Below are positions 56,015-64,000 of a stretch of 64,000 bases of DNA, one piece after another. Numbering within the stretch: the stretch's first letter is position 1; each line of letters opens with the position of its first letter. The position numbers were made by a program, and so were the translations under genes. Source of the DNA: Chitinophagales bacterium (GTDB taxonomy: Bacteria; Bacteroidota; Bacteroidia; Chitinophagales; JADIYW01); the NCBI GenBank assembly GCA_023957245.1, contig JAMLHJ010000001.1:271273-335272 (forward strand), written 5' to 3'. The notes beneath the pieces were generated by a model. It ran no database searches, was not told the DNA's origin, and saw only the letters and a list, made by a program, of their open reading frames with translations.

Positions 56015-56968
56015 TTACTTTGAAAAGATCTTCAAAAAATAGTCAACAGTTATAGGTAGCCCTTCTGAAAACTTATGTGTAGGATTGTATCCTAACAATA
56101 ACTTCGCTTTAGATATATCAGCAAGAGAGTCTCTGATATCTCCCATTCTTGGTTCTCTATGAATCGCTTTTATATCCTTATTCAAAATTTTACGAATACC
56201 ATCATATAGTTCATTAATAGTGAATCTTTCACCGAGCGCTATATTATACACTTGATTCACAGCTTCTGCATTTGTGGTCGTAAGTCCCAAAACATTAGCT
56301 TGAACAGCATTATCTACATAAGTAAAGTCTCTGCTTTGCTCACCATCTCCATTAATAAAAGGAGCTTCATTATTAATCAAAGATTTAGCAAATAAAGGAA
56401 TTACAGCAGCATATTGACCATTAGGATCTTGTCTTGGCCCAAAAATATTGAAATATCTAAAGCCAATAGTCTCCATACCATATACTTTAGCAAAGACACT
56501 TGCATATATCTCATTAGTCAATTTAGTAGCAGCATAAGGAGAAAGTGGGTTTCCTATCCTATTCTCTATTTTAGGCAGGTTAGGTTCATCTCCATATACT
56601 GAAGAAGAAGAAGCAAAAACAAATCTCTTAATATTCGATTCTTTAGCAGCAAAAAGCATATTTACAAAACCATTGTCATTATTAGCATGAGTATCCAATG
56701 GGACATTGATAGACCTTGGTACAGAGCCTAAGGCAGCTTGGTGAGAAATTGCAGCTACTCCCTTACAAGCTTTGTTGCAATCTTCAATATTTCGAATATC
56801 TCCCAATATAAATTCATAATTGGGATGGTCTTTAAACAAGTCAATATTTTCTTGTTTACCAGATGATAGATTATCTAATACTCTTACATGATAACCCAAA
56901 TCCAATAATCTTTCTACAATATTACTTCCAATAAAGCCCGCACCACCAGTTACAAGGATTTTTTTCAT
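56015..56968 (-). CDS. UDP-N-acetylglucosamine 4-epimerase-like SDR (WbpP/TviC type)
   Basis: Extended SDR of 317 residues with TGGAGFIG (7-14), SSSSVYG near 120-126 and the catalytic Y145-x3-K149 (SPYAATK). Features such as GDGEQSRDFTYVDNAVQANVLG and a Ser-rich active-site loop SSS resemble WbpP/TviC, enzymes that interconvert UDP-GlcNAc and UDP-GalNAc (or the uronic forms). Part of the surface-glycan locus, 9 bases after a GT4 transferase gene. Substrate specificity is a guess from similarity. Confidence 0.82.
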   Translation of the reverse strand: MKKILVTGGAGFIGSNIVERLLDLGYHVRVLDNLSSGKQENIDLFKDHPNYEFILGDIRNIEDCNKACKGVAAISHQAALGSVPRSINVPLDTHANNDNGFVNMLFAAKESNIKRFVFASSSSVYGDEPNLPKIENRIGNPLSPYAATKLTNEIYASVFAKVYGMETIGFRYFNIFGPRQDPNGQYAAVIPLFAKSLINNEAPFINGDGEQSRDFTYVDNAVQANVLGLTTTNAEAVNQVYNIALGERFTINELYDGIRKILNKDIKAIHREPRMGDIRDSLADISKAKLLLGYNPTHKFSEGLPITVDYFLKIFSK

Positions 56969-56977
56969 CTTTATTTT

Positions 56978-58123
56978 CTATTTATCTGAAAGCACTTTTT
57001 GATACACTTCAATTGTCTCTCTTAACATCCTATCCATACTGAAATAAGAATTAAGCTTATGAAAAGCACTATTAACTATGCCTTCAACTTTATCTTTATT
57101 CTCTAACAACTCAATAATTTTATCAGCTAAAATATCTATGTTAAATTTGGGAACAATGACACCAGTTACATCGTTATCTACTATTTCATTTAGAGCTGGG
57201 ACATCAAAACAAACTACAGGAGTATGATTAAAAAAAGACTCTAACACAACAGCACAAAAACCTTCTGCAAAAGAAGGAATTATAGTAACATCAGAGTTTT
57301 TTAAAAAATCATGTATCTGTGTTTGAAATCCTAAAAATTCAACGTGGCTCTCTATCCCTCTATCTATAACCTCTTGTTTCAATTTTTCTTCAATAATACC
57401 AGAACCGATAATTACAAGTTTAAGATTTGGGAACTTCTTAATAATTGTTGGGAGAGCCTGAAAAACCATTGTATGACCTTTAACTTCTTCAAGTCTTCCT
57501 AATATTATTAATTGCTGAGAACTTTTTCTGAACTGTTCAGTATTTTCACTATAATTAACCGAACCATAATCAAATCCATAATGAATAACATCGACTTCAC
57601 TATCTTTGGCAATTTTAAGAGCAACTATCAGATTCTTTAATCCGCGAGAAATTGTAATTGTCCGATTCATAGCTAGACCATTAAACTTACTTATCCACCA
57701 GAACTTATCTGTGTAACTCACTACAGGTTCAAATCCATATTTTACTTGATATTCTGGACTATATCCATGTTTTGTTGCAATAACTTTAAGATTTTTAATA
57801 AATAACCTTTTAACCATTGCTAGATACATCTCAGCATGAACCAAATGGACATTAATTAAATTAAATTGACCTTGTTGAATAACTCTAGCAATTTCTTTAT
57901 ACATGCTGATAGAAAAATCATTTTTTACTATAATTTCTATTACTTCAACATTTAGAGAACGGATTAAATCAGTAACTTTCTTAGCTTTTTCTGTAGCATT
58001 TGGATTAACCATAGCAAGCAAAGTACACTGAACACCAGCTTTATTTAATTCGGGTAGAATTTTAGAAAGATAAACTTCTGCACCCCCTAATCCAGCAACT
58101 TTAATTACATGGAGAACTTTCAT
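56978..58123 (-). CDS. Glycosyltransferase family 4 protein
   Basis: GT-B glycosyltransferase of 381 residues. The N-terminal Rossmann domain starts VLHVIKVAGLGGAEVYLSKI, typical of GT4, and the C-terminal donor-binding domain has LIILGRLEEVKGH and the EX7E motif in EGFCAVVLE. The donor and acceptor are unknown, but the place in a polysaccharide locus points to O-antigen or exopolysaccharide assembly. Its ATG overlaps the stop of the preceding epimerase gene (TAATG). Confidence 0.9.
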   Translation of the reverse strand: MKVLHVIKVAGLGGAEVYLSKILPELNKAGVQCTLLAMVNPNATEKAKKVTDLIRSLNVEVIEIIVKNDFSISMYKEIARVIQQGQFNLINVHLVHAEMYLAMVKRLFIKNLKVIATKHGYSPEYQVKYGFEPVVSYTDKFWWISKFNGLAMNRTITISRGLKNLIVALKIAKDSEVDVIHYGFDYGSVNYSENTEQFRKSSQQLIILGRLEEVKGHTMVFQALPTIIKKFPNLKLVIIGSGIIEEKLKQEVIDRGIESHVEFLGFQTQIHDFLKNSDVTIIPSFAEGFCAVVLESFFNHTPVVCFDVPALNEIVDNDVTGVIVPKFNIDILADKIIELLENKDKVEGIVNSAFHKLNSYFSMDRMLRETIEVYQKVLSDK

Positions 58124-59049
58124 TAAAAACCTAATTCTATTGTCTTCCTAATACCTTCTTGCAAACTTGTCAACGGTCTGTCTAAAATCTCCAACATTTT
58201 AGAGTTATCTGGATGTCTTCTGCTCATATCACCTTCGGGTAATGGGGGTAGATGTATGATTTTTGATTTAGATTTTGTTTCAGTAATAACAGCTTGAGCC
58301 AATTCTAAAATAGTCATTTCATAATCACTACCAATATTCAACACCTGATTGACCATTAAATTATTATCTAGAATCTTTTGAGTCACATCAAGATTATCGT
58401 CAATATAACAAAAAGTTCTAGTTTGTGAACCATCTCCATAAATAGTAATATCATTCCCTTTCAATGCAGCAGAAATAAACTTAGAGATAACAAAATCTGT
58501 ACTTTGTCGAGGTCCGTAGGTGTTGAAAAATCTAAATATGCCATATTCCAAACCATATTCTTGATAGTATGATTTAAAAAATGCTTCTCCTACATTCTTC
58601 ACTATAGCATAAGGCAGTCTTGAATTCAACGGAGTCCTCTCTTCATGTTGAGGAATTTCTACTGGTTCACCGTACACTTCAGATGATGAAGAGAAAAATA
58701 CTCTTTTCACACCCGTATTTTTTGACAAATCCAAAACATTCTTAATTCCATCAATATCATCCAATACCATTTTAGGATGTTCTAAGGTTCTCTTTACTCC
58801 TACAACAGCAGCATAATGAAAAACATAATCAAAAGCATAAGATGTCATTATTGGCGATATATCTCTAAAAATATTGACATCAGCCTTAATAAATTTCCAA
58901 TTTTTGTATTCAATTGAAGGCAACTTGGATAGGCTACCTGTGAGTAGATTATCAACAATTACAACAAAATTATCTTGATCTTGAACTAAACGTGAGGCTA
59001 AACTACCAGCTACATTACCTGCTCCACCTGTTATTAAAATTTTCCTCAT
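58123..59049 (-). CDS. NAD-dependent epimerase/dehydratase (extended SDR)
   Basis: A 308-residue extended SDR. The cofactor motif reads TGGAGNVAGS (7-16), less typical than GGAGFIGS, and SSSSEVYG (120-127) with Y147-x3-K151 (LPYAIVK) form the catalytic site. It could be a UDP-glucuronate decarboxylase-like, UDP-sugar epimerase or dTDP-sugar dehydratase; the sequence alone does not decide. Its 3' end overlaps the GT4 start by one base. It is encoded 55 bases after the polymerase-like gene. Confidence 0.82.
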   Translation of the reverse strand: MRKILITGGAGNVAGSLASRLVQDQDNFVVIVDNLLTGSLSKLPSIEYKNWKFIKADVNIFRDISPIMTSYAFDYVFHYAAVVGVKRTLEHPKMVLDDIDGIKNVLDLSKNTGVKRVFFSSSSEVYGEPVEIPQHEERTPLNSRLPYAIVKNVGEAFFKSYYQEYGLEYGIFRFFNTYGPRQSTDFVISKFISAALKGNDITIYGDGSQTRTFCYIDDNLDVTQKILDNNLMVNQVLNIGSDYEMTILELAQAVITETKSKSKIIHLPPLPEGDMSRRHPDNSKMLEILDRPLTSLQEGIRKTIELGF

Positions 59050-59104
59050 TTATACTAAATTAAAATGCAAATATGGGCTATTTCTTTAAATATTCTAATA
59101 TATC

Positions 59105-60466
59105 TTAAGATTTTCTATTCCATATTGAATCAAAAAATGACTGACCTTTAGCATTGTAATACAATATAAAAATTCCTATTAAATATAATGGCATTATTGG
59201 AATCTTATATCTTACTAAGCTACCAAAGTTTTGAGATGAAATACCCGTAGCAAAACCAAATATTAAGCTAAATATAAAACAAAACAACAAGATACCACTT
59301 CCCAAAATTTTATTAGGGACTTTAAAAACACCGACTCTAAACAACACCACTATAGAAATTAGAAACACTATTAAACTTTCAAAAGCTGACAAAAGCATAA
59401 TTGGGTTATTCACCTCCCATAAGTATGGCCTAAATAATGAAACATTTACTGCAGCAGGAATTTTTTTAATCAATCCAAATATAGAAGGGTCAATTGGACC
59501 CAAATTATAAGTGGATCCTGCATCTAAATGTGAAAGATTATAACTCATCCCAAGAGCTGTATCCATCACACTTTCAATTGCATAATTCTCTAGATTTTCT
59601 GTAAACAATTGAAGTCCAAAAGAAATCGAAATTAAGATAAGAATAATTATTATAGGAGTAATAGATTTTCTAATAAAATTACTTCTTATATTATCTCTAT
59701 AAGAATAAAATATCCAAATAAAGACTCCTGGAAGGAAAGCTAAAAGTTGATAAATCTTTATACTTGAAATCACATAAGCACAAATAGAAAAAATAGCAAA
59801 ATGTCTTAGTATGACCCATATATTTCGTTTTCCTTTCAAAAAAAATATTCGACAAACATTATAAGTCATGATACCCAAAGCACCAATACAAATAGTATCT
59901 TTCATCAATCCACTTCCCCAAAAAACAACAGAAGGGACAAATAATATAGCAACTGCTACTTCTTTCTTTAATTTAGGATACATCTCATACAAGCCAACAA
60001 ACATATACCACAATCCAATTAAAGAAAAAAAGGAAAAAAGTAATGTATTAACTAAAAAAGTATTGAAAGAAAAGAAAGAAAGATATCCAGAAAATTTATT
60101 GATTAAAAAACTAGACTCTGCAAAGCCATATGCATAATCGATTCGATAAGACATCAAATTTTTAAAAGTATCATTAGGTAAAAAAATCCAATCCCAAAAA
60201 GTGAGATTTTGTACTTCATAAAGAAGACCCTTATAATACTGACCAAATCTAAAGAATCTTAACGTATCACCATAACCATAATAGTATATGTAAATATGGA
60301 CATATAAAAAAGCAGCTATTACCTTTAAAAAGTAGAACCAATCAAAATATTTTTTGAAATTATAGATAAATGTCTTTTTAAATATTCTTATAGATATAAA
60401 ATATAGCAAAATAGCATATATTATAAATAACACATAGTCATACCATCTTATATACTCAATATCCAT
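59105..60466 (-). CDS. Polytopic membrane protein, possible O-antigen/exopolysaccharide polymerase
   Basis: A 453-residue protein with about ten hydrophobic helices and a large loop with WGSGLMKDTICIGALG (about residue 187-202), a pattern found in putative exopolysaccharide membrane proteins of Bacteroidota. The general layout (many helices, one extracytoplasmic loop of about 60 residues near 300-350) fits a Wzy- or EpsG-like polymerase. Position between a nucleotide-sugar enzyme and a divergent flippase supports a Wzx/Wzy-dependent pathway. Not proved. Confidence 0.6.
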   Translation of the reverse strand: MDIEYIRWYDYVLFIIYAILLYFISIRIFKKTFIYNFKKYFDWFYFLKVIAAFLYVHIYIYYYGYGDTLRFFRFGQYYKGLLYEVQNLTFWDWIFLPNDTFKNLMSYRIDYAYGFAESSFLINKFSGYLSFFSFNTFLVNTLLFSFFSLIGLWYMFVGLYEMYPKLKKEVAVAILFVPSVVFWGSGLMKDTICIGALGIMTYNVCRIFFLKGKRNIWVILRHFAIFSICAYVISSIKIYQLLAFLPGVFIWIFYSYRDNIRSNFIRKSITPIIIILILISISFGLQLFTENLENYAIESVMDTALGMSYNLSHLDAGSTYNLGPIDPSIFGLIKKIPAAVNVSLFRPYLWEVNNPIMLLSAFESLIVFLISIVVLFRVGVFKVPNKILGSGILLFCFIFSLIFGFATGISSQNFGSLVRYKIPIMPLYLIGIFILYYNAKGQSFFDSIWNRKS

Positions 60467-60630
60467 TTCTCTTTAAAAATATAAACTAGCAAAATATCAT
60501 ACAAAGAACGAAAAAAAAATATACTTCTGAATGAAATTTTAAATCAAGTATTTAAAAAAACAATAGAATACAACCAAATAATATTGTCATAAATTGTATG
60601 TTTATGTATTCATTTATATTATAGCAATAA

Positions 60631-62115
60631 ATGCCTAAGAAAAAGCTATTATTCAACTCTGCGATATATATAATTTTAGGGTTTTTATCCCCAGCAATTA
60701 ATTTTATCCTTTTACCTATTTATACAAAATATTTAGAAGCGAGTGATTATGCACTAATTACACAATCAATGATGATTCAGAGTCTATTTGCCAATTTTCT
60801 AGGGTTTGGCATAGCTGTAGCTTTTTCAAGATTTTATTATGATTATTATAAAGATAAAGAAAAGCTAAATGAAATATATTCAACTGCTATAGTTAGCCAT
60901 TTTATTTCTGGAGGGATTGTCATAGTGCTATTTAGCTTAATTGGTGATTGGGTTATCCAATTTAGCTTTAAAAACAATGTATTTACCTATTGGCAATTTG
61001 GGATTTTCTCAATATTGACAGCACTTTTATATAACATACAATCAGTTGCATTAAATTATTACAGAAATCAAGAAAAAGCCCTTCAATATGCTGGTTTAGC
61101 AATCCTATTTTTCCTTTCAGTAGCAACATCTATTTATATTGGGGTTGTCGTATTGGAAACAAAAGCTAGAGGAAGTATTGTTGGACGTTTTATTGGCACA
61201 TTAATTCCAATAATTGTTTATTTAATATGGTATTATTACAAACATCCCATAAAATACAATAAAATTTTCAACAAAAAAATGTTGATATATGGACTTCCTA
61301 TTGTTCCATATACCATTTTAAATGTAGTAATTGACCAAGCTGATAGATTTACTATAGAACGATTTTTTGATATGAGATTTTTAGGACTTTATGGTTTTGG
61401 ATTTCTAATAGCGAGTGTAAATGAAATATTCTTAAATTCTTTAAGTTCTGCTATTAATCCTCAAATTTTTAGGAATATGATAGATATAGATATAGATTTT
61501 GGGTCAAATAGAAAAAAAATAATTCAACTAATGAGTTTATATATATCAACAGGGCTCATTATGAACATAGCAATTACAACAATTGGTACCATTGGAATAT
61601 ATTATTTATTGAACGAAGAATATAGACCTGTAGCAGCTTTTTTCCCACTTCTATCCATAGCTTATATTCCTCGAGTATTTTATACAGCATATGTGATGCC
61701 TGCAATGTACAATAAGAACACTAAGATTATGCCTCTCATTAATATCGTTACTTTTTTAATTTCAATTGTACTGTTTATTTCATTGTCCAGAATAATAGGA
61801 ATTTATGGAATTTGCATTACCGTAATATCAATAAAAACAATTCAAATGATTTTAATGCATACATATATAGTTCATAAAAATCTCCATTCGAAGCAGCAAC
61901 CTTTATTTAATCTAAATACTGAAAAAATTGTCTCCTTACTATTTTTTGCTTACATAGGATTATGGTATCTATTATCTAATCAATTAAATGAATCTTACAG
62001 ATACATTTCCCTCGCCCCTGCATTTTTGATTTTCCCATCTATATTATTAAAAAAAGTTTTCAATATGATGGAAATAAATCATCTCAAAATACTAAAGCGA
62101 TATACAAATAAATAG
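60631..62115 (+). CDS. Oligosaccharide flippase (Wzx-like, MOP superfamily)
   Basis: A 494-residue polytopic protein with about twelve to fourteen helices; its start FNSAIYIILGFLSPAINFILLPIYTKYLE is typical for polysaccharide-unit flippases. It is the only plus-strand gene of the polysaccharide locus, divergent from the polymerase-like gene with a 164-base AT-rich gap that probably holds promoters for both. It should move lipid-linked repeat units to the periplasmic side. Confidence 0.88.
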   Translation: MPKKKLLFNSAIYIILGFLSPAINFILLPIYTKYLEASDYALITQSMMIQSLFANFLGFGIAVAFSRFYYDYYKDKEKLNEIYSTAIVSHFISGGIVIVLFSLIGDWVIQFSFKNNVFTYWQFGIFSILTALLYNIQSVALNYYRNQEKALQYAGLAILFFLSVATSIYIGVVVLETKARGSIVGRFIGTLIPIIVYLIWYYYKHPIKYNKIFNKKMLIYGLPIVPYTILNVVIDQADRFTIERFFDMRFLGLYGFGFLIASVNEIFLNSLSSAINPQIFRNMIDIDIDFGSNRKKIIQLMSLYISTGLIMNIAITTIGTIGIYYLLNEEYRPVAAFFPLLSIAYIPRVFYTAYVMPAMYNKNTKIMPLINIVTFLISIVLFISLSRIIGIYGICITVISIKTIQMILMHTYIVHKNLHSKQQPLFNLNTEKIVSLLFFAYIGLWYLLSNQLNESYRYISLAPAFLIFPSILLKKVFNMMEINHLKILKRYTNK

Positions 62116-62157
62116 AAAAGTACTAAATCAAAATAAAGGGTCAATTATCTAATAAAA

Positions 62158-62583
62158 CTATAATGGAATCTTTAAAACAATTTTTTTAACTTGGATAGGC
62201 TCAGTGTTCTCATGAATACTAGTCATATGTATTTCTCCAGGCCATAATATTAAAAAATCCCCCTCATTCAAAGTAACTTCATCAATAAATCTATCTCCAG
62301 CAAATAACTGATAATCATTAACTTCATCATAATCCGTCATTTGAGTTAATAAATTATTTTTTGAAATTCTCACTTTCTCAACTCCATTTATAATAAAATG
62401 CATATCAATATTCTTAACGTGATTTTCATATACAGTATCTTTTACAGACTTAGTTTTATATTCCAAAGGAATTACTTTCAAAGGAATTGAAGTTATCTTC
62501 CCCTGCAAATACTCAATAACATCATTAAATACTGGCAAAATAGCTTTATACTTCTCTAAATTTTCAATATTATCTTTTATCAT
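62158..62583 (-). CDS. YhcH/YjgK/YiaL family protein (NanQ-like)
   Basis: A 141-residue cupin-type protein of the YhcH (DUF386) family. Conserved blocks: YENHVKNIDMHFIINGVEKV (about 52-71) and FLILWPGEIHM (about 110-120) followed by QVKKIVLKI at the end. YhcH was found to be an anomerase for N-acetylneuraminate (NanQ), and others in the family act on other sugars. In a polysaccharide locus and next to a putative transferase it may speed interconversion of a sialic acid-like sugar before activation. This is inference. It overlaps no gene; 49 bases separate it from the next one upstream. Confidence 0.85.
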   Translation of the reverse strand: MIKDNIENLEKYKAILPVFNDVIEYLQGKITSIPLKVIPLEYKTKSVKDTVYENHVKNIDMHFIINGVEKVRISKNNLLTQMTDYDEVNDYQLFAGDRFIDEVTLNEGDFLILWPGEIHMTSIHENTEPIQVKKIVLKIPL

Positions 62584-62632
62584 TACATAATTTTTTTATA
62601 ATTAATACAATGCTCAAAAATATTGAAAAAAA

Positions 62633-63850
62633 TCATGTGTTAAATCTTTCAATAAGTGTTATAATCGCTTTTTTCAGCCTAGTAATACTATTATCTTTTT
62701 TCAAATCAAAAAAATACTCAACAAACAAATCATTATCACTAGCTACTTTCTCAGGGAATATAATATTGTCTATATTCAAATTATCGATACAATAAATATT
62801 GCAAATGTCATTATCTTCCATAAAATCCTCAATTGAATTATTATAAATTTTCAAAATGACAGTTGGAACAAAATATAATGCTGGGATTAATAGAGTACTA
62901 CGAAAACTAACACAGCAATTTGCATTTTTTATTAAATCATTTACATTACAATCCTTGATAAATTCAGTATCATCAAGTTGAGGAAGCCATTGACTATAAT
63001 AATTATATGGATGAAGCTTAATTTTAAGTTTTAAATTTTTCATTTGAGCTAGACTTCTCATTTTATTATAAAGGAGAACATGCTCATCTGTTGATATATA
63101 GAATTTGTTAAAAGGATTATCAGAAATAGCATTGTCAATGAAGAGTAAATAAGCATCTTCGTCAGTTCTATTTGGCACTACCCTAAACTTATCATACTCA
63201 AAATTACCAATATAAAAAACATCTTCACTGTTTGGATGATAAATCTCTCTATTGAAAGTAAAATTTAAAGCTGAATATGTCAAGAACGCATCTGGTCGAG
63301 ATAGCTTTATATAAAACTTATTGTTATCTAAGGTTTTCTTTCTAACTTTTTGTTGGAACAATAAGAATAAAACTTGAATAATATTAATTAAAGAAAATGT
63401 ACTCAAAAATGTATTCAGAAAAAAATTATAATTAGAAGTCCTTTTACTGAACGCATTATCTACTTGTTTACTTTGTTCTTCAAGCTTTGTTCTTCCCTTT
63501 ACTGCAATCTTCTCGTTTATATAATCTTGAGGATGACCATACAATCCATGGTCCATATAAACAAAGGGGATTTTTCGCATATTACATACATGCTTTATTG
63601 CATAAATGTAAGAACTCTCCAAACCCATCGCAATAAAAATATCGGGTTGGACAGTATCAATTAATTCTTGTGCACTTCTAAAATCTGAAAAATATAACTT
63701 TTTTGCATTAGTAAAACATGCATTTTCATCAAGCTTACTGACAAAATGAATATATACAACTGTAAATTCATCGCTTAATAATTCTAACGGTTCAATCCAA
63801 TTTTTTCTATTATACCCAAAATTGGTAAGGATAATAGGTTTGCTCATCAT
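62633..63850 (-). CDS. Putative GT-B glycosyltransferase of the surface-polysaccharide locus
   Basis: A 405-residue protein with a GT-B-like layout: an N-terminal domain (PIILTNFGYNRKNWIEPLEL, DIFIAMGLESSYIYAIKHV, VYMDHGLYGHP), a hydrophobic stretch of about 25 residues near 147-170, and a C-terminal domain with LKLKIKLHPYNYYSQW, the HPxE-type block seen in capsule glycosyl/glycerophosphate and polysialyl transferases, and CVSFRSTLLIPALYF, as seen in their donor site. It may add sialic acid-type or glycerophosphate units. Placing YhcH beside it favours the former. I cannot name the family with certainty. Confidence 0.55.
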   Translation of the reverse strand: MMSKPIILTNFGYNRKNWIEPLELLSDEFTVVYIHFVSKLDENACFTNAKKLYFSDFRSAQELIDTVQPDIFIAMGLESSYIYAIKHVCNMRKIPFVYMDHGLYGHPQDYINEKIAVKGRTKLEEQSKQVDNAFSKRTSNYNFFLNTFLSTFSLINIIQVLFLLFQQKVRKKTLDNNKFYIKLSRPDAFLTYSALNFTFNREIYHPNSEDVFYIGNFEYDKFRVVPNRTDEDAYLLFIDNAISDNPFNKFYISTDEHVLLYNKMRSLAQMKNLKLKIKLHPYNYYSQWLPQLDDTEFIKDCNVNDLIKNANCCVSFRSTLLIPALYFVPTVILKIYNNSIEDFMEDNDICNIYCIDNLNIDNIIFPEKVASDNDLFVEYFFDLKKDNSITRLKKAIITLIERFNT

Positions 63851-63895
63851 CTATGCATAAAATAGAAAGTATTAAAAATACAATTATCAATAAAC

Positions 63896-64000
63896 TCACT
63901 CTAACATTGTCGCCGTTAATGGTTGATCAAATTCACAATCTACAATAATTCTCTTACCTATGAGAGCCTCGTACTTAACATAAGTATTAGCAATTGGATG
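63896..64000 (-). CDS. 3' end of a further gene, cut by the window edge (possible SAF-domain end of a sialic acid synthase-type enzyme)
   Basis: The minus-strand frame is open from base 64000 to a TGA at 63896-63898, giving 34 residues that end YEALIGKRIIVDCEFDQPLT and ATMLE. The pattern of a KxxxxIGKR, D and PLTxxMLE is like the end of SAF (antifreeze-like) domains of NeuB/PseI-type nonulosonic acid synthases, and the neighbouring YhcH-like gene would agree with it. The evidence is short, so it is a guess. Confidence 0.4.
   Translation of the reverse strand, partial: HPIANTYVKYEALIGKRIIVDCEFDQPLTATMLE

Overview
The window is a gene-dense, AT-rich chromosomal segment of a Gram-negative member of the Bacteroidota. 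The evidence is a type IX secretion C-terminal sorting domain on a secreted beta-helix protein, lipid A genes (lpxK, lpxH), a methionine synthase split over two genes, an atpB-E-F-H-A-G operon without the beta and epsilon genes, promoters of the TTTG / TAnnTTTG type, and starts that mostly lack a Shine-Dalgarno sequence. I cannot name the genus. No tRNA, rRNA, CRISPR array, insertion sequence or prophage was seen, and no gene-free stretch exceeds 300 bases.

Region by region. 1-4 kb: the 3' end of a FadI-like thiolase with its terminator, a class III aminotransferase, a MOP-family flippase and a YjbQ protein. 4.1-8.2 kb: a tightly overlapped biotin operon, bioB-bioF-bioD-bioA. 8.1-14.1 kb (minus): ComEC, YidC and an OmpA/TSP3 outer membrane protein. 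14.2-20.4 kb (minus): two SurA/PpiD-type parvulins, a MoxR ATPase and a PurF-type amidophosphoribosyltransferase. 20.6-22.7 kb: ScpB and an RsuA-type pseudouridine synthase whose disordered N-terminus is five near-identical 39-residue repeats. 22.8-27.9 kb: the ATP synthase operon. 28.1-31.9 kb: a porin, imelysin and di-heme oxidoreductase operon, probably for metal or iron handling, with a palindrome at its predicted transcription start. 32-38 kb: NadE (with an apparently dead glutaminase domain), PdxA, leucyl aminopeptidase, RsmA and a 2-hydroxyacid dehydrogenase. 38-42 kb: the type IX cargo, a sulfotransferase gene interrupted by an in-frame stop, and an SDR. 42.1-46 kb: split metH under a SAM-I riboswitch. 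46-54 kb: envelope genes lpxK, murB and lpxH, plus Nif3, a zinc-ribbon protein and three proteins of unknown function. 54-64 kb: a surface-polysaccharide locus with an asparagine synthase-like amidotransferase, two sugar-nucleotide epimerases, a GT4 transferase, a polymerase-like membrane protein, a flippase, a YhcH/NanQ-like protein, a putative transferase and a gene end that may be a sialic acid synthase-type SAF domain.

Most of the window is core metabolism and envelope assembly. The points most worth a second look are NadE without its glutaminase cysteine, the stop-interrupted sulfotransferase, the repeat-expanded pseudouridine synthase, a terminator hairpin with a start codon in its loop upstream of murB, and the operator-like palindrome on the porin-imelysin-DHOR operon. 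I saw no clear sign of a wholly new multi-gene defence or mobile system.
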